From assembly GCA_964446865.1 (NCBI GenBank), contig CAYURD010000009.1:4012-68011 (forward strand): DNA of 64,000 nt. The letters are read 5' to 3'. Origin of the DNA: Glaciecola sp964446865. GTDB lineage: Bacteria > Pseudomonadota > Gammaproteobacteria > Enterobacterales > Alteromonadaceae. This document shows, in pieces, positions 34,762 through 43,573 of the stretch. How positions within the stretch are numbered: position 1 is the first letter of the stretch; every line of letters begins with the position of its first letter. The translations under genes were made by a program, and so were the position numbers. Below the pieces are notes generated by a model, which was not told where the DNA came from, made no database searches, and was given only the letters and a program-made list of their open reading frames with translations.

Positions 34762-35970
34762 ATGGCCGCAGCATTACAAAACTTTGAATGGTCTGGCGCT
34801 GATAAAAGCGGTAAGAAGAACAAAGGCGAAATATCAGCTAAAAATTTAATCGAAGCTAAAAACCTGCTTAGACGCAGAGGCATAGCAGCAACACGCGTTC
34901 GAAAAAAATCTAATCCACTTTTCAAGAAAAAAGATAAAGTATCGCCTGCTGATATTTGTATTCTATCTAGGCAATTAGCCACAATGTTGGGTGCTGGTGT
35001 AACACTGATCCAAAGTTTAGAAATGATTGGGCAGGGGCATGAGAAAGAATCAGTTCGTAAAATGCTAGGTTCGATCACCGAAGAAGTGAAATCTGGCACG
35101 CCTTTATCAAATTCATTAAGAAAGCATCCATTGCAATTTGACGATTTATATTGCGACTTGGTTGAAACGGGTGAACAGTCTGGTGCACTAGAAACAATTT
35201 ACGATCGGATCGCCCTATATAAAGAAAAAGCAGAAGCACTAAAATCAAAAATCAAAAAAGCCATGTTTTACCCAATTGCTGTGTTAGTTGTTGCGTTTAT
35301 CGTTACCGTTATTCTACTTGTATTTGTGGTACCACAATTTGAAGAAATATTTGCAGGCTTTGGCGCTGAATTGCCAGCCTTTACATTGATGGTTTTAGCA
35401 TTATCTAATTTTGTACAAACGTATGGCGTATTTATTGCTGCAGGCGTTGCTGCTGCTGGCTTTTTGTTTGTGCGAGCACACAGAAAATCTCAGAAACTTA
35501 GAGATGCTGTTGATGCAAAAATTCTACTCATACCCGTAATAGGGGAAATTCTCAAAAAAGCTGCCATTGCTCGCTTTACTCGAACATTATCGACAACCTT
35601 TGCTGCCGGTGTTCCACTGATAGGTGCATTAGACTCGGCTGCGGGTGCATCTGGTAATGCAATCTTCCGAGATGCTATTTTGTATATCAAAAAAGAAGTA
35701 TCAGGTGGTATTCAAATGAACTCAGCAATGAGGTCTACGAATATTTTCCCGGATATGGTTACACAAATGGTTGCAATAGGCGAAGAGTCAGGTGCGGTAG
35801 ACGATATGCTCAGTAAAATCGCATTCATCTACGAAGCGCAAGTAGACGATATGGTTGATGGCTTAACTAGCCTGTTAGAGCCAATGATAATGTCAGTATT
35901 GGGTGTAGTCATTGGTGGACTCATTATTGCGATGTATCTGCCAATCTTCCAGATGGGTGCGGTAGTATAA
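34762..35970 (+). CDS. pilC: Type IV pilus inner-membrane platform protein PilC
   Basis: A 402-residue member of the GspF/PilC family that forms the platform for pilus assembly. It has two repeats of the T2SSF domain, each starting with the ILSRQLATMLGAGVTLIQSLEMI / FTRTLSTTFAAGVPLIGALDSA type of motif. Three membrane helices are seen (MFYPIAVLVVAFIVTVILLVFVVP, TYGVFIAAGVAAAGFLFV, PMIMSVLGVVIGGLIIAMYLPIF). The ribosome site AGGTGAC is five bases before the ATG. The assembly ATPase gene pilB, usually between pilA and pilC, is absent: only 85 bp separate them. Confidence 0.95.
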   Translation: MAAALQNFEWSGADKSGKKNKGEISAKNLIEAKNLLRRRGIAATRVRKKSNPLFKKKDKVSPADICILSRQLATMLGAGVTLIQSLEMIGQGHEKESVRKMLGSITEEVKSGTPLSNSLRKHPLQFDDLYCDLVETGEQSGALETIYDRIALYKEKAEALKSKIKKAMFYPIAVLVVAFIVTVILLVFVVPQFEEIFAGFGAELPAFTLMVLALSNFVQTYGVFIAAGVAAAGFLFVRAHRKSQKLRDAVDAKILLIPVIGEILKKAAIARFTRTLSTTFAAGVPLIGALDSAAGASGNAIFRDAILYIKKEVSGGIQMNSAMRSTNIFPDMVTQMVAIGEESGAVDDMLSKIAFIYEAQVDDMVDGLTSLLEPMIMSVLGVVIGGLIIAMYLPIFQMGAVV

Positions 35971-36032
35971 AATTCGTCTTTTTGACGAGCAGATGTGCTT
36001 ATTTTTATTCGCGCTTTTGCGTTATCTATTAT

Positions 36033-36059
36033 AGGCTTATCAATTGATAAGCCTTTTTT
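36033..36059 (+). terminator. Rho-independent terminator after pilC
   Basis: GGCTTATC-AATT-GATAAGCC followed by six T, about 60 bp after pilC. It separates pilC from pilD. Confidence 0.9.
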
Positions 36060-36072
36060 GTTTAGGCTAATT

Positions 36073-36231
36073 TCGTCATCCTCGCGAAGGCGGGGATCTG
36101 GTGGATGTTATTGGCAAACCTAAAAACATCCACTTAGATGATATCGAATGGTTCCAATGAGGTCCCCGCCTGCGCGGGGATGACGAATCTGGCATGCGCG
36201 GGGATGACGGTGCTCGAATGCGCGGGGATGA
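36073..36231 (-). repeat. Core-only, inverted relative of the 166-bp element with short tandem repeats
   Basis: Read on the minus strand, 36073-36186 matches the inner part of the 166-bp elements: GATGACG ends, a REP-type hairpin at each side, and the shared CAATAACATC-like core, here diverged. The outer TAATACTGTTCG terminal repeats are missing. After it, TGCGCGGGGATGACG-type units recur at 36171, 36195 and 36219. The 348-bp gap between pilC and pilD holds this and the terminator, no gene. Confidence 0.75.
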
Positions 36232-36318
36232 AGAGATTTTGGCTTAAGCAATCAATATTGGTCGATTGTTAAATATTATCAGTTCACGTTTATTATAAAT
36301 AGCTAAATAGGCAATACC

Positions 36319-37212
36319 ATGTTTGAATTTATGGCAACTTCACCCACCTTTTACATTTGTTTTGTCTTTGGTTTGTCTTTATTAGTGGGTAGTTTTTTAA
36401 ACGTCGTGATTTATCGGCTACCTGTCATGATGAAAAATACATGGCAAGATGAAATTGATGCTCATGTCCATGCAAATTCCCAAGAGAATATAGAAGATGG
36501 GACTGCCACTGAGTTTGTCAGTGAGCGCCCGCGTTTTAATCTTGTTAAGCCAGACTCAACTTGCCCTAAGTGCGGTCATGCCATTCGTGCTTGGGAGAAT
36601 ATTCCTGTTATATCTTGGTTATTTTTACGGGGTAAATGCAGTCAATGTAAAACCTCAATTTCTATCCGCTATCCTTTAATTGAATTACTTACTGCTGTGC
36701 TAAGTGCATGGGTCGCCTACAGGCTGGGTTTTACGCCCGTTGCCTTCGGGTTTATTTTTTGTACTTGGCTTTTAGTCGCCATGACGTTTATTGATTTAGA
36801 CGAGATGTTGTTACCCGACACTCTAACATTATCAATGCTATGGATTGGCCTTTTGTTGTCGGCCCATGTTCCTGAAATGTCGAGTCAAGATGCTATTATA
36901 GGCGCCGCACTCGGGTATTTGAGTTTGTTCAGCGTATATTGGGGTTTTAAGCTGTTAACTGGCAAAGAAGGAATGGGCTACGGTGACTTTAAGCTTCTTG
37001 CCGCCATTGGCGTATGGGTAGGTTGGCAGCATTTGCCCATCGTAATATTATTTTCATCACTCGTTGGGGCAATTGTCGGCATTATCTTAATGATGGTTAA
37101 AAATAAAGGCCGCAATTTGGCCATCCCTTTTGGCCCATACTTGGCAGCAGCAGGCTTTTTAACCATGCTTTATGGTGATAGTATCGCGACATGGTATTTA
37201 TCAACCCTCTAA
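36319..37212 (+). CDS. pilD: Prepilin peptidase PilD
   Basis: Bifunctional aspartic protease and methylase that cuts and N-methylates type IV pilins such as PilA upstream. It carries the N-terminal membrane helix FGLSLLVGSFLNVVIYRLP, the cytosolic zinc loop with two CxxC pairs (CPKCGHAIRAWENIP and KCSQCKTSIS), and the two catalytic aspartates in DLDEMLLPD and GYGDFKLLA. Seven or so further membrane segments follow. The loop between the first helix and the first CxxC is about 20 residues longer and acidic (HVHANSQENIEDGTATEF). It has 297 residues and comes 47 bp before coaE, the usual partner order. Confidence 0.95.
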   Translation: MFEFMATSPTFYICFVFGLSLLVGSFLNVVIYRLPVMMKNTWQDEIDAHVHANSQENIEDGTATEFVSERPRFNLVKPDSTCPKCGHAIRAWENIPVISWLFLRGKCSQCKTSISIRYPLIELLTAVLSAWVAYRLGFTPVAFGFIFCTWLLVAMTFIDLDEMLLPDTLTLSMLWIGLLLSAHVPEMSSQDAIIGAALGYLSLFSVYWGFKLLTGKEGMGYGDFKLLAAIGVWVGWQHLPIVILFSSLVGAIVGIILMMVKNKGRNLAIPFGPYLAAAGFLTMLYGDSIATWYLSTL

Positions 37213-37258
37213 GTGCAGGGCCAGTGCCTCCATTGCACTTATTCTGATATAGCAACAT

Positions 37259-37900
37259 GTGACGGATATGACTAATTTACAAATGCAGCCTGAGCAAAAA
37301 TTTATTGTAGGCGTTACCGGCGGTATTGGCAGCGGCAAAACAACGGTCACCAATATGTTTGCCGAAAAACAAATTGATATTGTCGATGCTGATCTGGTTG
37401 CTCGCGATGTGGTAGTGCCTGGTAGTGAAGGTCTATTAGCTATCGAAAAACACTTCGGTAAATCAGTATTAGATGCAAAAGGCGCATTAGACCGTTCAAT
37501 GCTTCGGCAAATAATTTTCGCTGATGAACAAAAGAAATTGTTGCTAAACAACTTATTACACCCCCTTATCCGTCAGGAAATGCTTAATCAGCTAGCGCAG
37601 ACAAGCTCGCAATATGCGATTTTATCTGCCCCCTTATTATTTGAAAACGGACTAGATAAGTGGGTAAATCGAAGCTTAGCGGTGGATATTAGCGAAGAAA
37701 CACAGCTACAACGAACCTTGGCAAGAGACGGGGGTAACAGCAACACAGTAAAAAACATCATTAGCTCACAAATCTCTCGTAAAGATAGGCTCGAAAAAGC
37801 TGATGATATTATTGATAACAGCAAAGATATTGCAGACTTAGCGCAGCAAGTTGAACGCTTGCATAAACAATATTTAGATTTATCCGCAGACGGTAAATAA
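37259..37900 (+). CDS. coaE: Dephospho-CoA kinase
   Basis: Last enzyme of coenzyme A synthesis; phosphorylates the 3' hydroxyl of dephospho-CoA. The P-loop VGVTGGIGSGKTTVTNMF, DADLVARDVV (acidic substrate site), LLHPLIRQEM, LSAPLLFENGLD and a late DRLEKADDIIDN identify it. 213 residues. The start is a GTG without clear ribosome site; an in-frame ATG nine bases later is possible. It follows pilD and precedes zapD, as in most gammaproteobacteria. Confidence 0.96.
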   Translation: MTDMTNLQMQPEQKFIVGVTGGIGSGKTTVTNMFAEKQIDIVDADLVARDVVVPGSEGLLAIEKHFGKSVLDAKGALDRSMLRQIIFADEQKKLLLNNLLHPLIRQEMLNQLAQTSSQYAILSAPLLFENGLDKWVNRSLAVDISEETQLQRTLARDGGNSNTVKNIISSQISRKDRLEKADDIIDNSKDIADLAQQVERLHKQYLDLSADGK

Positions 37901-38119
37901 GCAAACATTTAACATGACTTATCTTGATAATTGAATTTCAACAAATATTTTTCATTATCTTAAACAAGAATTTAGTGTAACATATCGACATAGTAACGGG
38001 CTTTTGCTTAACTTACTTTTCGCATGAACCAAAATAATAAAATGATGTCATATTTTTATAGCACCTGTTGTCGTAAAAGTAGCCATTTAGGCGATCTTAA
38101 ATCAGCCAAGGAGAATTAA

Positions 38120-38872
38120 ATGTCAGTCGCTTTATACGAATTCCCACTTTGCGAAAAAGTGCGAAATTACTTGCGACTAGAACAACTATTCTCTCAATTA
38201 GATGAAGCGAAGCCTGCTCAATCCGAATATCAATATCTGCATTTTTTAGATGTCCTTTTTAATATCATGGACTTAGTCGAACGCTTAGACTTGCGAACTG
38301 ATTTTGTGCGTGATATTGACGCCCACGAGAGAAAGTTAGTGCATTGGTCACAACATCCTGACATTGATACAGAGGCACTTAACGGCGCCTTGCAAACCTT
38401 GCATCGTTTGGGCAGTGAAATAAAGAAAAATAAAAAATTAGGCTCAAGTCTACGAGAAGAACGGTTTTTAGTGTCAATAAGACAACGATTCTCTATTCCT
38501 GGCGGGGCAACATGTTTTGATTTACCGTCCTTATTCTGTTGGTTAAAGCAGAGCGATGAGGTAAAACATCAAGATATGCAAGCTTGGGTTGCTCAACTTA
38601 CGCTAATAGAAAATAGTTTAACAATGCTATTATCGTTTTTACGAGAGAAAGCGCGGTTTACGACAATCAATAGCAGCAATGGTTACTATCAAGGCACTGC
38701 AGAAGAAAAGTTAGAGCTGGTAAGAATACAATGTGATAGAACCTTAGATATTTATCCTGTTGTGAGTGGCAGCCGCAATCGTTTCGCCGTTAAATTTATG
38801 CGTTTAAGTGCAGATGATGGCAATAGCACTGCAGTAACGGGCGCAGTCGATTTTCAATTAGCCTGCTGCTAG
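38120..38872 (+). CDS. zapD: Cell division protein ZapD (FtsZ-associated)
   Basis: Cytosolic dimer that bundles FtsZ filaments. The 250-residue protein matches the YacF/DUF1342 family: YEFPLCEKVRNYLRLEQLF at the start, FLDVLFNIMDLVERLDLRTD, the PGGATCFDLPSLFCWL segment and VSGSRNRFAVKFMRL near the end. An AAGGAG site stands six bases before the ATG. It is followed by yacG. In this window FtsZ is encoded about 8 kb away in the dcw cluster. Confidence 0.94.
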   Translation: MSVALYEFPLCEKVRNYLRLEQLFSQLDEAKPAQSEYQYLHFLDVLFNIMDLVERLDLRTDFVRDIDAHERKLVHWSQHPDIDTEALNGALQTLHRLGSEIKKNKKLGSSLREERFLVSIRQRFSIPGGATCFDLPSLFCWLKQSDEVKHQDMQAWVAQLTLIENSLTMLLSFLREKARFTTINSSNGYYQGTAEEKLELVRIQCDRTLDIYPVVSGSRNRFAVKFMRLSADDGNSTAVTGAVDFQLACC

Positions 38873-38902
38873 TTAAATGAATTAGGTAAATGGAGTACTA
38901 GC

Positions 38903-39139
38903 ATGAAAGTAAACTGTCCAACTTGCCAAAAAGATGTTATTTGGGATAGTGGCTCTGAATTTCGTCCTTTTTGTTCAAAACGATGTCAGCTCATTGATTT
39001 AGGACAATGGGCAAATGAAGAGCACAGCATCGCCAGCGACAAAGATAAACAAGATTTACTTCCCGACAATATCGACGTAGAAGATATAGAAGCGATGTTA
39101 ATTGAGAAAGAAAACGATACCGACGGTTTTTTTAAATAG
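38903..39139 (+). CDS. yacG: DNA gyrase inhibitor YacG (zinc-binding)
   Basis: A 78-residue protein with the four-cysteine zinc site CPTCQKDVIW and FCSKRCQLIDLGQWANEEH, the complete YacG signature. E. coli YacG binds GyrB and inhibits gyrase. The C-terminal half is acidic (DIEAMLIEKENDTDGFF). Its stop codon shares one base with the GTG start of the aspartoacylase-like gene, which suggests coupled translation. Confidence 0.95.
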   Translation: MKVNCPTCQKDVIWDSGSEFRPFCSKRCQLIDLGQWANEEHSIASDKDKQDLLPDNIDVEDIEAMLIEKENDTDGFFK

Positions 39140-40068
39140 TGGACGCGCAGCATCAAATAAAAAGCACTGTTATTGTTGGTGGCACGCATGGCAACGAGTT
39201 GTCTGGTGTGCAAGCTGTCACTAATTACCTAGCTAATGGCGAAAGCAAGCTCTCTAGTATTGCACCAAGCACTAGTATCACATTGACACTTGCCAATAAA
39301 ATGGCAATACAAAAGCGAACACGCTTTGTTGACGAAGATCTAAATCGTCAATTTTCGAGAGAAAAACTACAAGGGTCTTTAAACGATTCAAGCGCAAGTA
39401 TTCAATGTAATGAAAGAACAATTGCAGCTGAGTTTAACCAACGATTTGGTCCAAAGTTTTCTATGGATAACGCACAAGGAAAAGGCAGAAGCGACTTTAT
39501 AATTGATATTCACAATACCACGAGCAACATGGGTCCTACCCTTATTATTCTAGTTAATGATGAGTTTCACCAACAGCTCGCGAGATACGTAAAGCAACAA
39601 ATGCCTCACTCTTATATTTTGGTAGAAGACTATCAAGACTATCAATCCTTTGCTTATTTATGCACCGTCGGACGTAAAGGTGTGATGATAGAGGTAGGCC
39701 CACAAGCACATAGCACTCTGCGCGCAAAAATATATGAGCAAACTGTTGCGATGACCGAGGCCATTTTAAGATTTATTGAGCTTTACAATCAACAGAACGT
39801 CGCTCATCTCGCACCTGTTGAAGCTTTTCGATTAGGGAAGGAAATCGCTTATCCGAAGGGTCCTAATGGTCTAAAAAGCGCCATGATACATCCTCGTCTC
39901 GACAAAAATGATTATCGCTTATTAAAAAGGGGCGACCCTTGCTTTATTGATTTTGATGGAAACGAGATTGTTTGGACAGAAGAAGATACCTATCCACACT
40001 TTATTGGTGAAGCTGCTTACGATCATTTGTGCTTGGCCTTTGCGACTGCGTCTAAGATTGAGTTTTAA
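39139..40068 (+). CDS. Aspartoacylase-like zinc carboxypeptidase (AspA/AstE family)
   Basis: Deacylase of N-acyl amino acids; the family hydrolyses N-acetylaspartate or succinylglutamate. 309 residues. The zinc ligands are in VGGTHGNELSG (His and Glu) and FIIDIHNTTSNMG (His). The arginine site lies in RTRFVDEDLNRQF, the catalytic glutamate probably in GVMIEVGPQAHSTLRA. The late YPKGPNGLKSAMIHPRL matches aspartoacylase more than AstE. The start is a GTG overlapping the yacG stop by one base. It stands where mutT would follow yacG in other gammaproteobacteria. The true substrate is not proven by sequence. Confidence 0.85.
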   Translation: MDAQHQIKSTVIVGGTHGNELSGVQAVTNYLANGESKLSSIAPSTSITLTLANKMAIQKRTRFVDEDLNRQFSREKLQGSLNDSSASIQCNERTIAAEFNQRFGPKFSMDNAQGKGRSDFIIDIHNTTSNMGPTLIILVNDEFHQQLARYVKQQMPHSYILVEDYQDYQSFAYLCTVGRKGVMIEVGPQAHSTLRAKIYEQTVAMTEAILRFIELYNQQNVAHLAPVEAFRLGKEIAYPKGPNGLKSAMIHPRLDKNDYRLLKRGDPCFIDFDGNEIVWTEEDTYPHFIGEAAYDHLCLAFATASKIEF

Positions 40069-40103
40069 TTTGTATTTGAGCGAGGAAAGTTTTCGCCTTC
40101 GCT

Positions 40104-40269
40104 TAATACTGTTCGTTTAAGACTTCCTCGTCATTCCCGAGACATCGGGAATCTCCTTGGAACTAATCGATTTTAGCTAAAAGCTTGTTTTTATTCGTTT
40201 TGCAATAACATCAACCAGATCCCCGCCTTCGCGAGGATGACGAAGTTTTGGCTTAAACGAACAGTATTA
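40104..40269 (+). mobile_element. 166-bp MITE-like element, copy C, with arms exchanged
   Basis: Terminal repeats TAATACTGTTCGTTTAAG (40104-40121) and its exact reverse complement (40252-40269). The core has the same orientation as in copies A and B (TTTTGCAATAACATCAACC), but the outer arms are swapped: ACTTCCT follows the left repeat here, while it precedes the right repeat in copy B. The first hairpin has TTCCCGA/TCGGGAA where copies A and B have TTCCCGC/GCGGGAA, a compensated change. The left flank CGCCTTCGC is again a REP loop remnant. No clear target duplication. Confidence 0.85.
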
Positions 40270-40318
40270 GACCATCGTCACGATGACGGTGAGATGTTGA
40301 CATGACGATATGATGTTT

Positions 40319-40714
40319 TCATATTGCTAATTTATCAATAATTGCTTTATTAGCTTCTGGGAAATCAAGTGTTTTTAGCGTTTCAAAATCCACCCACTGC
40401 GACTCTTGGCCTTCTATGCCAATAGCTTCACCGGTAAATGCTTCGACAATATGAACGTGTAAACTGACTTGTTTATCGGGGTAGGCAAAATCAATTTTCA
40501 TCAACGGAGTTGAGGCTGTCACGATAATTGCTATTTCTTCTTTTAGCTCGCGCTTTAGGGCTTGTTCTACTGTCTCACCTGGGTCTACTTTACCACCAGG
40601 AAATTCCCACTTATTACCTTGATGCTGATGGGCAAGGCGGCGACAAACAAAATAAAGATCTTGTTTTTTCACCACACCTACCGCTACATTTACAATCTTA
40701 TTTGAGTTTGCCAC
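40319..40714 (-). CDS. mutT: 8-oxo-dGTP diphosphatase MutT
   Basis: Nudix hydrolase that clears oxidised dGTP. The Nudix box is complete: GGKVDPGETVEQALKRELKEE (the G, E, REL and EE positions). After it the protein ends much like E. coli MutT (EGQESQWVDFETLKTLDFPEANKAIIDKL). I place the start at a GTG inside the secA end, which gives 131 residues and an N-terminus that aligns with MutT; the frame is open back to 40759. It overlaps the end of secA, the common arrangement in this group. Confidence 0.9.
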   Translation of the reverse strand: MANSNKIVNVAVGVVKKQDLYFVCRRLAHQHQGNKWEFPGGKVDPGETVEQALKRELKEEIAIIVTASTPLMKIDFAYPDKQVSLHVHIVEAFTGEAIGIEGQESQWVDFETLKTLDFPEANKAIIDKLAI

Positions 40715-43412
40715 AGCACTGCTTATACTTTTTGCCGGAGCCACAAGGACAAGGTTCATTACGACCTACTTTTGGCCCTTGTCGCACTGCAGTTTGAGGT
40801 TTTGCTGGAGCTGCTGCTTCTCCACTTTCCTCAGGTGATGAGTTTTTATGCTCAAACATTTTTTCAGCTTCGTTGCGTCTACGCTGAGCTTCAACTGCTT
40901 CAACATCTGACTCTTGACGCACTTGCACTTTACTCAAGATACTAATGACTTCTATTTTCAAGTTGTCGAGCATGTCAGAAAACAGCTCAAAAGATTCTCT
41001 TTTGTATTCTTGCTTGGGGTTCTTTTGTGCATAAGAACGTAAATGAATACTTTGACGTAAGTAATCCATCGCTGCTAAATGTTCTTTCCAATGCGTGTCT
41101 AATGTTTGCAACATGATTTGCTTTTCGAACAAGCGCAATACTTCGCCGCCCACAGCAGCTTCTTTCTCTTGGTATGCACTTTCGATTTTGTCTAGAATAT
41201 GTTCACGTAACTTTTCTTCATAAAGCTTGTCATCGTCGTCAAGCATCTGCTGAATGGGCAGCTCTAGGATATAATCACTGCGTAAGCGTTCTTCAAGCCC
41301 TGGTACGTCCCACATCTCTTCAAGTGACTGTGGCGGTATATATTGACTGATCACAGTATTAACAACGTCTTTGCGGATATTGACGATGGTATCGGCAATT
41401 TCCCCTTCGTCTAATAATTCGTTTCGCTGTTCGTAAATCACTCGGCGTTGATCGTTAGCGACATCGTCATACTCAAGCAACTGCTTACGAATATCGAAGT
41501 TGCGCCCTTCAACTTTGCGCTGAGCGTTTTCGATTGCTCTAGATACCCAAGGATGCTCTATTGCTTCACCTTTTTCCATGCCCAGACGCTTCATCATATT
41601 ACCCATTTTTTCAGAGGCGAATATGCGCATTAGTGAATCATCTAACGACAAGTAAAAACGTGACGAGCCAGGGTCGCCCTGACGACCTGAACGGCCTCGT
41701 AATTGATTATCAATACGGCGAGACTCATGACGTTCAGTACCAATAATGTGCAGACCACCCGACGCTAAGACAGCTTCGTGACGTTCTTGCCATTGTTCTT
41801 TGTGCTTGGTAATTTCTGCTTCAGTCGGGTCTTTCAAGTTCTCAAGCAGCACATCTAAATTGCCACCTAACACGATATCAGTACCGCGACCGGCCATGTT
41901 TGTAGCGATAGTGACTGCGCCAGGCATACCCGCCTGAGCAACGATATCAGCTTCTTCGGCATGAAATTTAGCATTCAATACTTTATGCTTAATCTTTTGC
42001 TTTTTCAGAAGGCTTGATAACAATTCTGAATTTTCGATGGATATCGTACCAACAAGCGTGGGTTGCCCCCTTTCTACACATGATTTGATATCAACAATAA
42101 TCGCTTCAAACTTTTCAGCCGCAGTCAGATAGATCTTATCTGCATGGTCTTTCCTCACCATAGGCTTGTTAGTTGGAATAACGACCGTCTCTAGTCCATA
42201 AATGCTGTGAAATTCAAAGGCTTCAGTTTCAGCTGTACCGGTCATACCGCTCAATTTATTGTATAACCTAAAATAGTTTTGGAAGGTGATTGAAGCTAGT
42301 GTCTGATTCTCATTTTGAATATTTACGCCTTCTTTAGCTTCTACAGCTTGGTGCAAACCTTCAGACCAACGGCGGCCTTCCATTGTTCGACCTGTGTGTT
42401 CGTCAACAATAACAATTTGTCCATCTTTAACAATATAGTCAACGTCTTTAGTAAACAATTTATGTGCTTTAAGCGCAGCATTTACATGATGCAGCATTGG
42501 AATATTACCCGCCGCAAAAAGTGATTCACCTTCTTGGATCAAGCCTTCTTTTTGTAGTAGCTCTTCTACAAATAATTGGCCATTCTCGGTTAAATGAACT
42601 TGCTTACCTTTTTCATCAATAGTGAAATGGCCATCGCCGTGCGCATCTTCTTCGTCTTCTTTTTCTTGCTGCTGAAGTTGAGGAAGGAGTTTGTTAATAC
42701 GTTTGTAAAGCTCTGAACTATCTTCTGCAGCGCCTGAGATAATGAGTGGCGTTCTCGCTTCATCAATCAAGATTGAATCAACTTCATCTATTACTGCAAA
42801 ATTCAATTCGCGCTGCACACGGTCATTTGGGCTAAACGCCATATTGTCGCGTAAATAGTCAAAACCAAACTCGTTGTTTGTACCGTAAGTAACATCGGCT
42901 TGATAGGCCGCTAACTTTTCGTCAGGTGTCATACCTGGGACATTACAACCAACTGTTAATCCTAAAAACGAAAATAACGCGCGACTCCAATCGGCATCAC
43001 GTTTAGCCAAATAATCATTGACGGTGATAACATGCACACCTTTACCACCTAAGGCATTTAGATAAGTTGGCAACGTTGCTGTTAGTGTTTTACCTTCACC
43101 CGTGCGCTGTTCTGATATTTTGCCTTGATGAAGGACTAAACCGCCTTTCATTTGCGCATCAAAATGGCGCATGCCGTACACGCGCCTACTTGCTTCACGC
43201 ACAACCGCGAACGCTTCAGGGATGAGGCTGTCTAAAGCAGCGCCATCTGCAATACGCTGTTTAAACTCATCAGTTTTGGCTTTGAGTTCTTCGTCGCTTA
43301 ATGCCTCCATTGCTGGCTCTTGGGCATTTATTTGATTAACAACTTTACGTAACTTTTTTAATAAGCGGTCGTTACGGGTACCAAAAATCTTCTTAAATAT
43401 ACTCACCAGCAT
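40698..43412 (-). CDS. secA: Preprotein translocase ATPase SecA
   Basis: Motor of the Sec export pathway. 904 residues, standard length. The Walker A motif QRTGEGKTLTATLP, the DEAD-like VIDEVDSILIDEARTPL, the TNMAGRGTDIVLGG helicase motif, and the C-terminal zinc finger CPCGSGKKYKQCCG are all present. Between the scaffold and the zinc finger is a variable charged linker (NEAEKMFEHKNSSPEESGEAAA). It follows an M23 peptidase rather than secM and is followed by mutT. Confidence 0.98.
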   Translation of the reverse strand: MLVSIFKKIFGTRNDRLLKKLRKVVNQINAQEPAMEALSDEELKAKTDEFKQRIADGAALDSLIPEAFAVVREASRRVYGMRHFDAQMKGGLVLHQGKISEQRTGEGKTLTATLPTYLNALGGKGVHVITVNDYLAKRDADWSRALFSFLGLTVGCNVPGMTPDEKLAAYQADVTYGTNNEFGFDYLRDNMAFSPNDRVQRELNFAVIDEVDSILIDEARTPLIISGAAEDSSELYKRINKLLPQLQQQEKEDEEDAHGDGHFTIDEKGKQVHLTENGQLFVEELLQKEGLIQEGESLFAAGNIPMLHHVNAALKAHKLFTKDVDYIVKDGQIVIVDEHTGRTMEGRRWSEGLHQAVEAKEGVNIQNENQTLASITFQNYFRLYNKLSGMTGTAETEAFEFHSIYGLETVVIPTNKPMVRKDHADKIYLTAAEKFEAIIVDIKSCVERGQPTLVGTISIENSELLSSLLKKQKIKHKVLNAKFHAEEADIVAQAGMPGAVTIATNMAGRGTDIVLGGNLDVLLENLKDPTEAEITKHKEQWQERHEAVLASGGLHIIGTERHESRRIDNQLRGRSGRQGDPGSSRFYLSLDDSLMRIFASEKMGNMMKRLGMEKGEAIEHPWVSRAIENAQRKVEGRNFDIRKQLLEYDDVANDQRRVIYEQRNELLDEGEIADTIVNIRKDVVNTVISQYIPPQSLEEMWDVPGLEERLRSDYILELPIQQMLDDDDKLYEEKLREHILDKIESAYQEKEAAVGGEVLRLFEKQIMLQTLDTHWKEHLAAMDYLRQSIHLRSYAQKNPKQEYKRESFELFSDMLDNLKIEVISILSKVQVRQESDVEAVEAQRRRNEAEKMFEHKNSSPEESGEAAAPAKPQTAVRQGPKVGRNEPCPCGSGKKYKQCCGKLK

Positions 43413-43526
43413 GGGATACAGACGTCCAATTTCAATTTAGCGTTTAAAAAAAAGCGCATATTATCACACTAAATATAGCTCTAGGCAAAAAAGTGTTCGG
43501 TAATAAGGCATAACAAAACTTCGCTC

Positions 43527-43544
43527 TCAGAAGACACCTTCTGA
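43527..43544 (-). terminator. Stem-loop between the M23 peptidase gene and secA
   Basis: TCAGAAG-ACAC-CTTCTGA, a perfect 7-bp stem, about 30 bp after the peptidase gene on the minus strand. Only a weak T-rich tail (GTTTTGTT) follows, so it may be a terminator or an attenuator before secA. Confidence 0.45.
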
Positions 43545-43573
43545 CGACGTAAGCAAATGATGAAACTGGCAGA

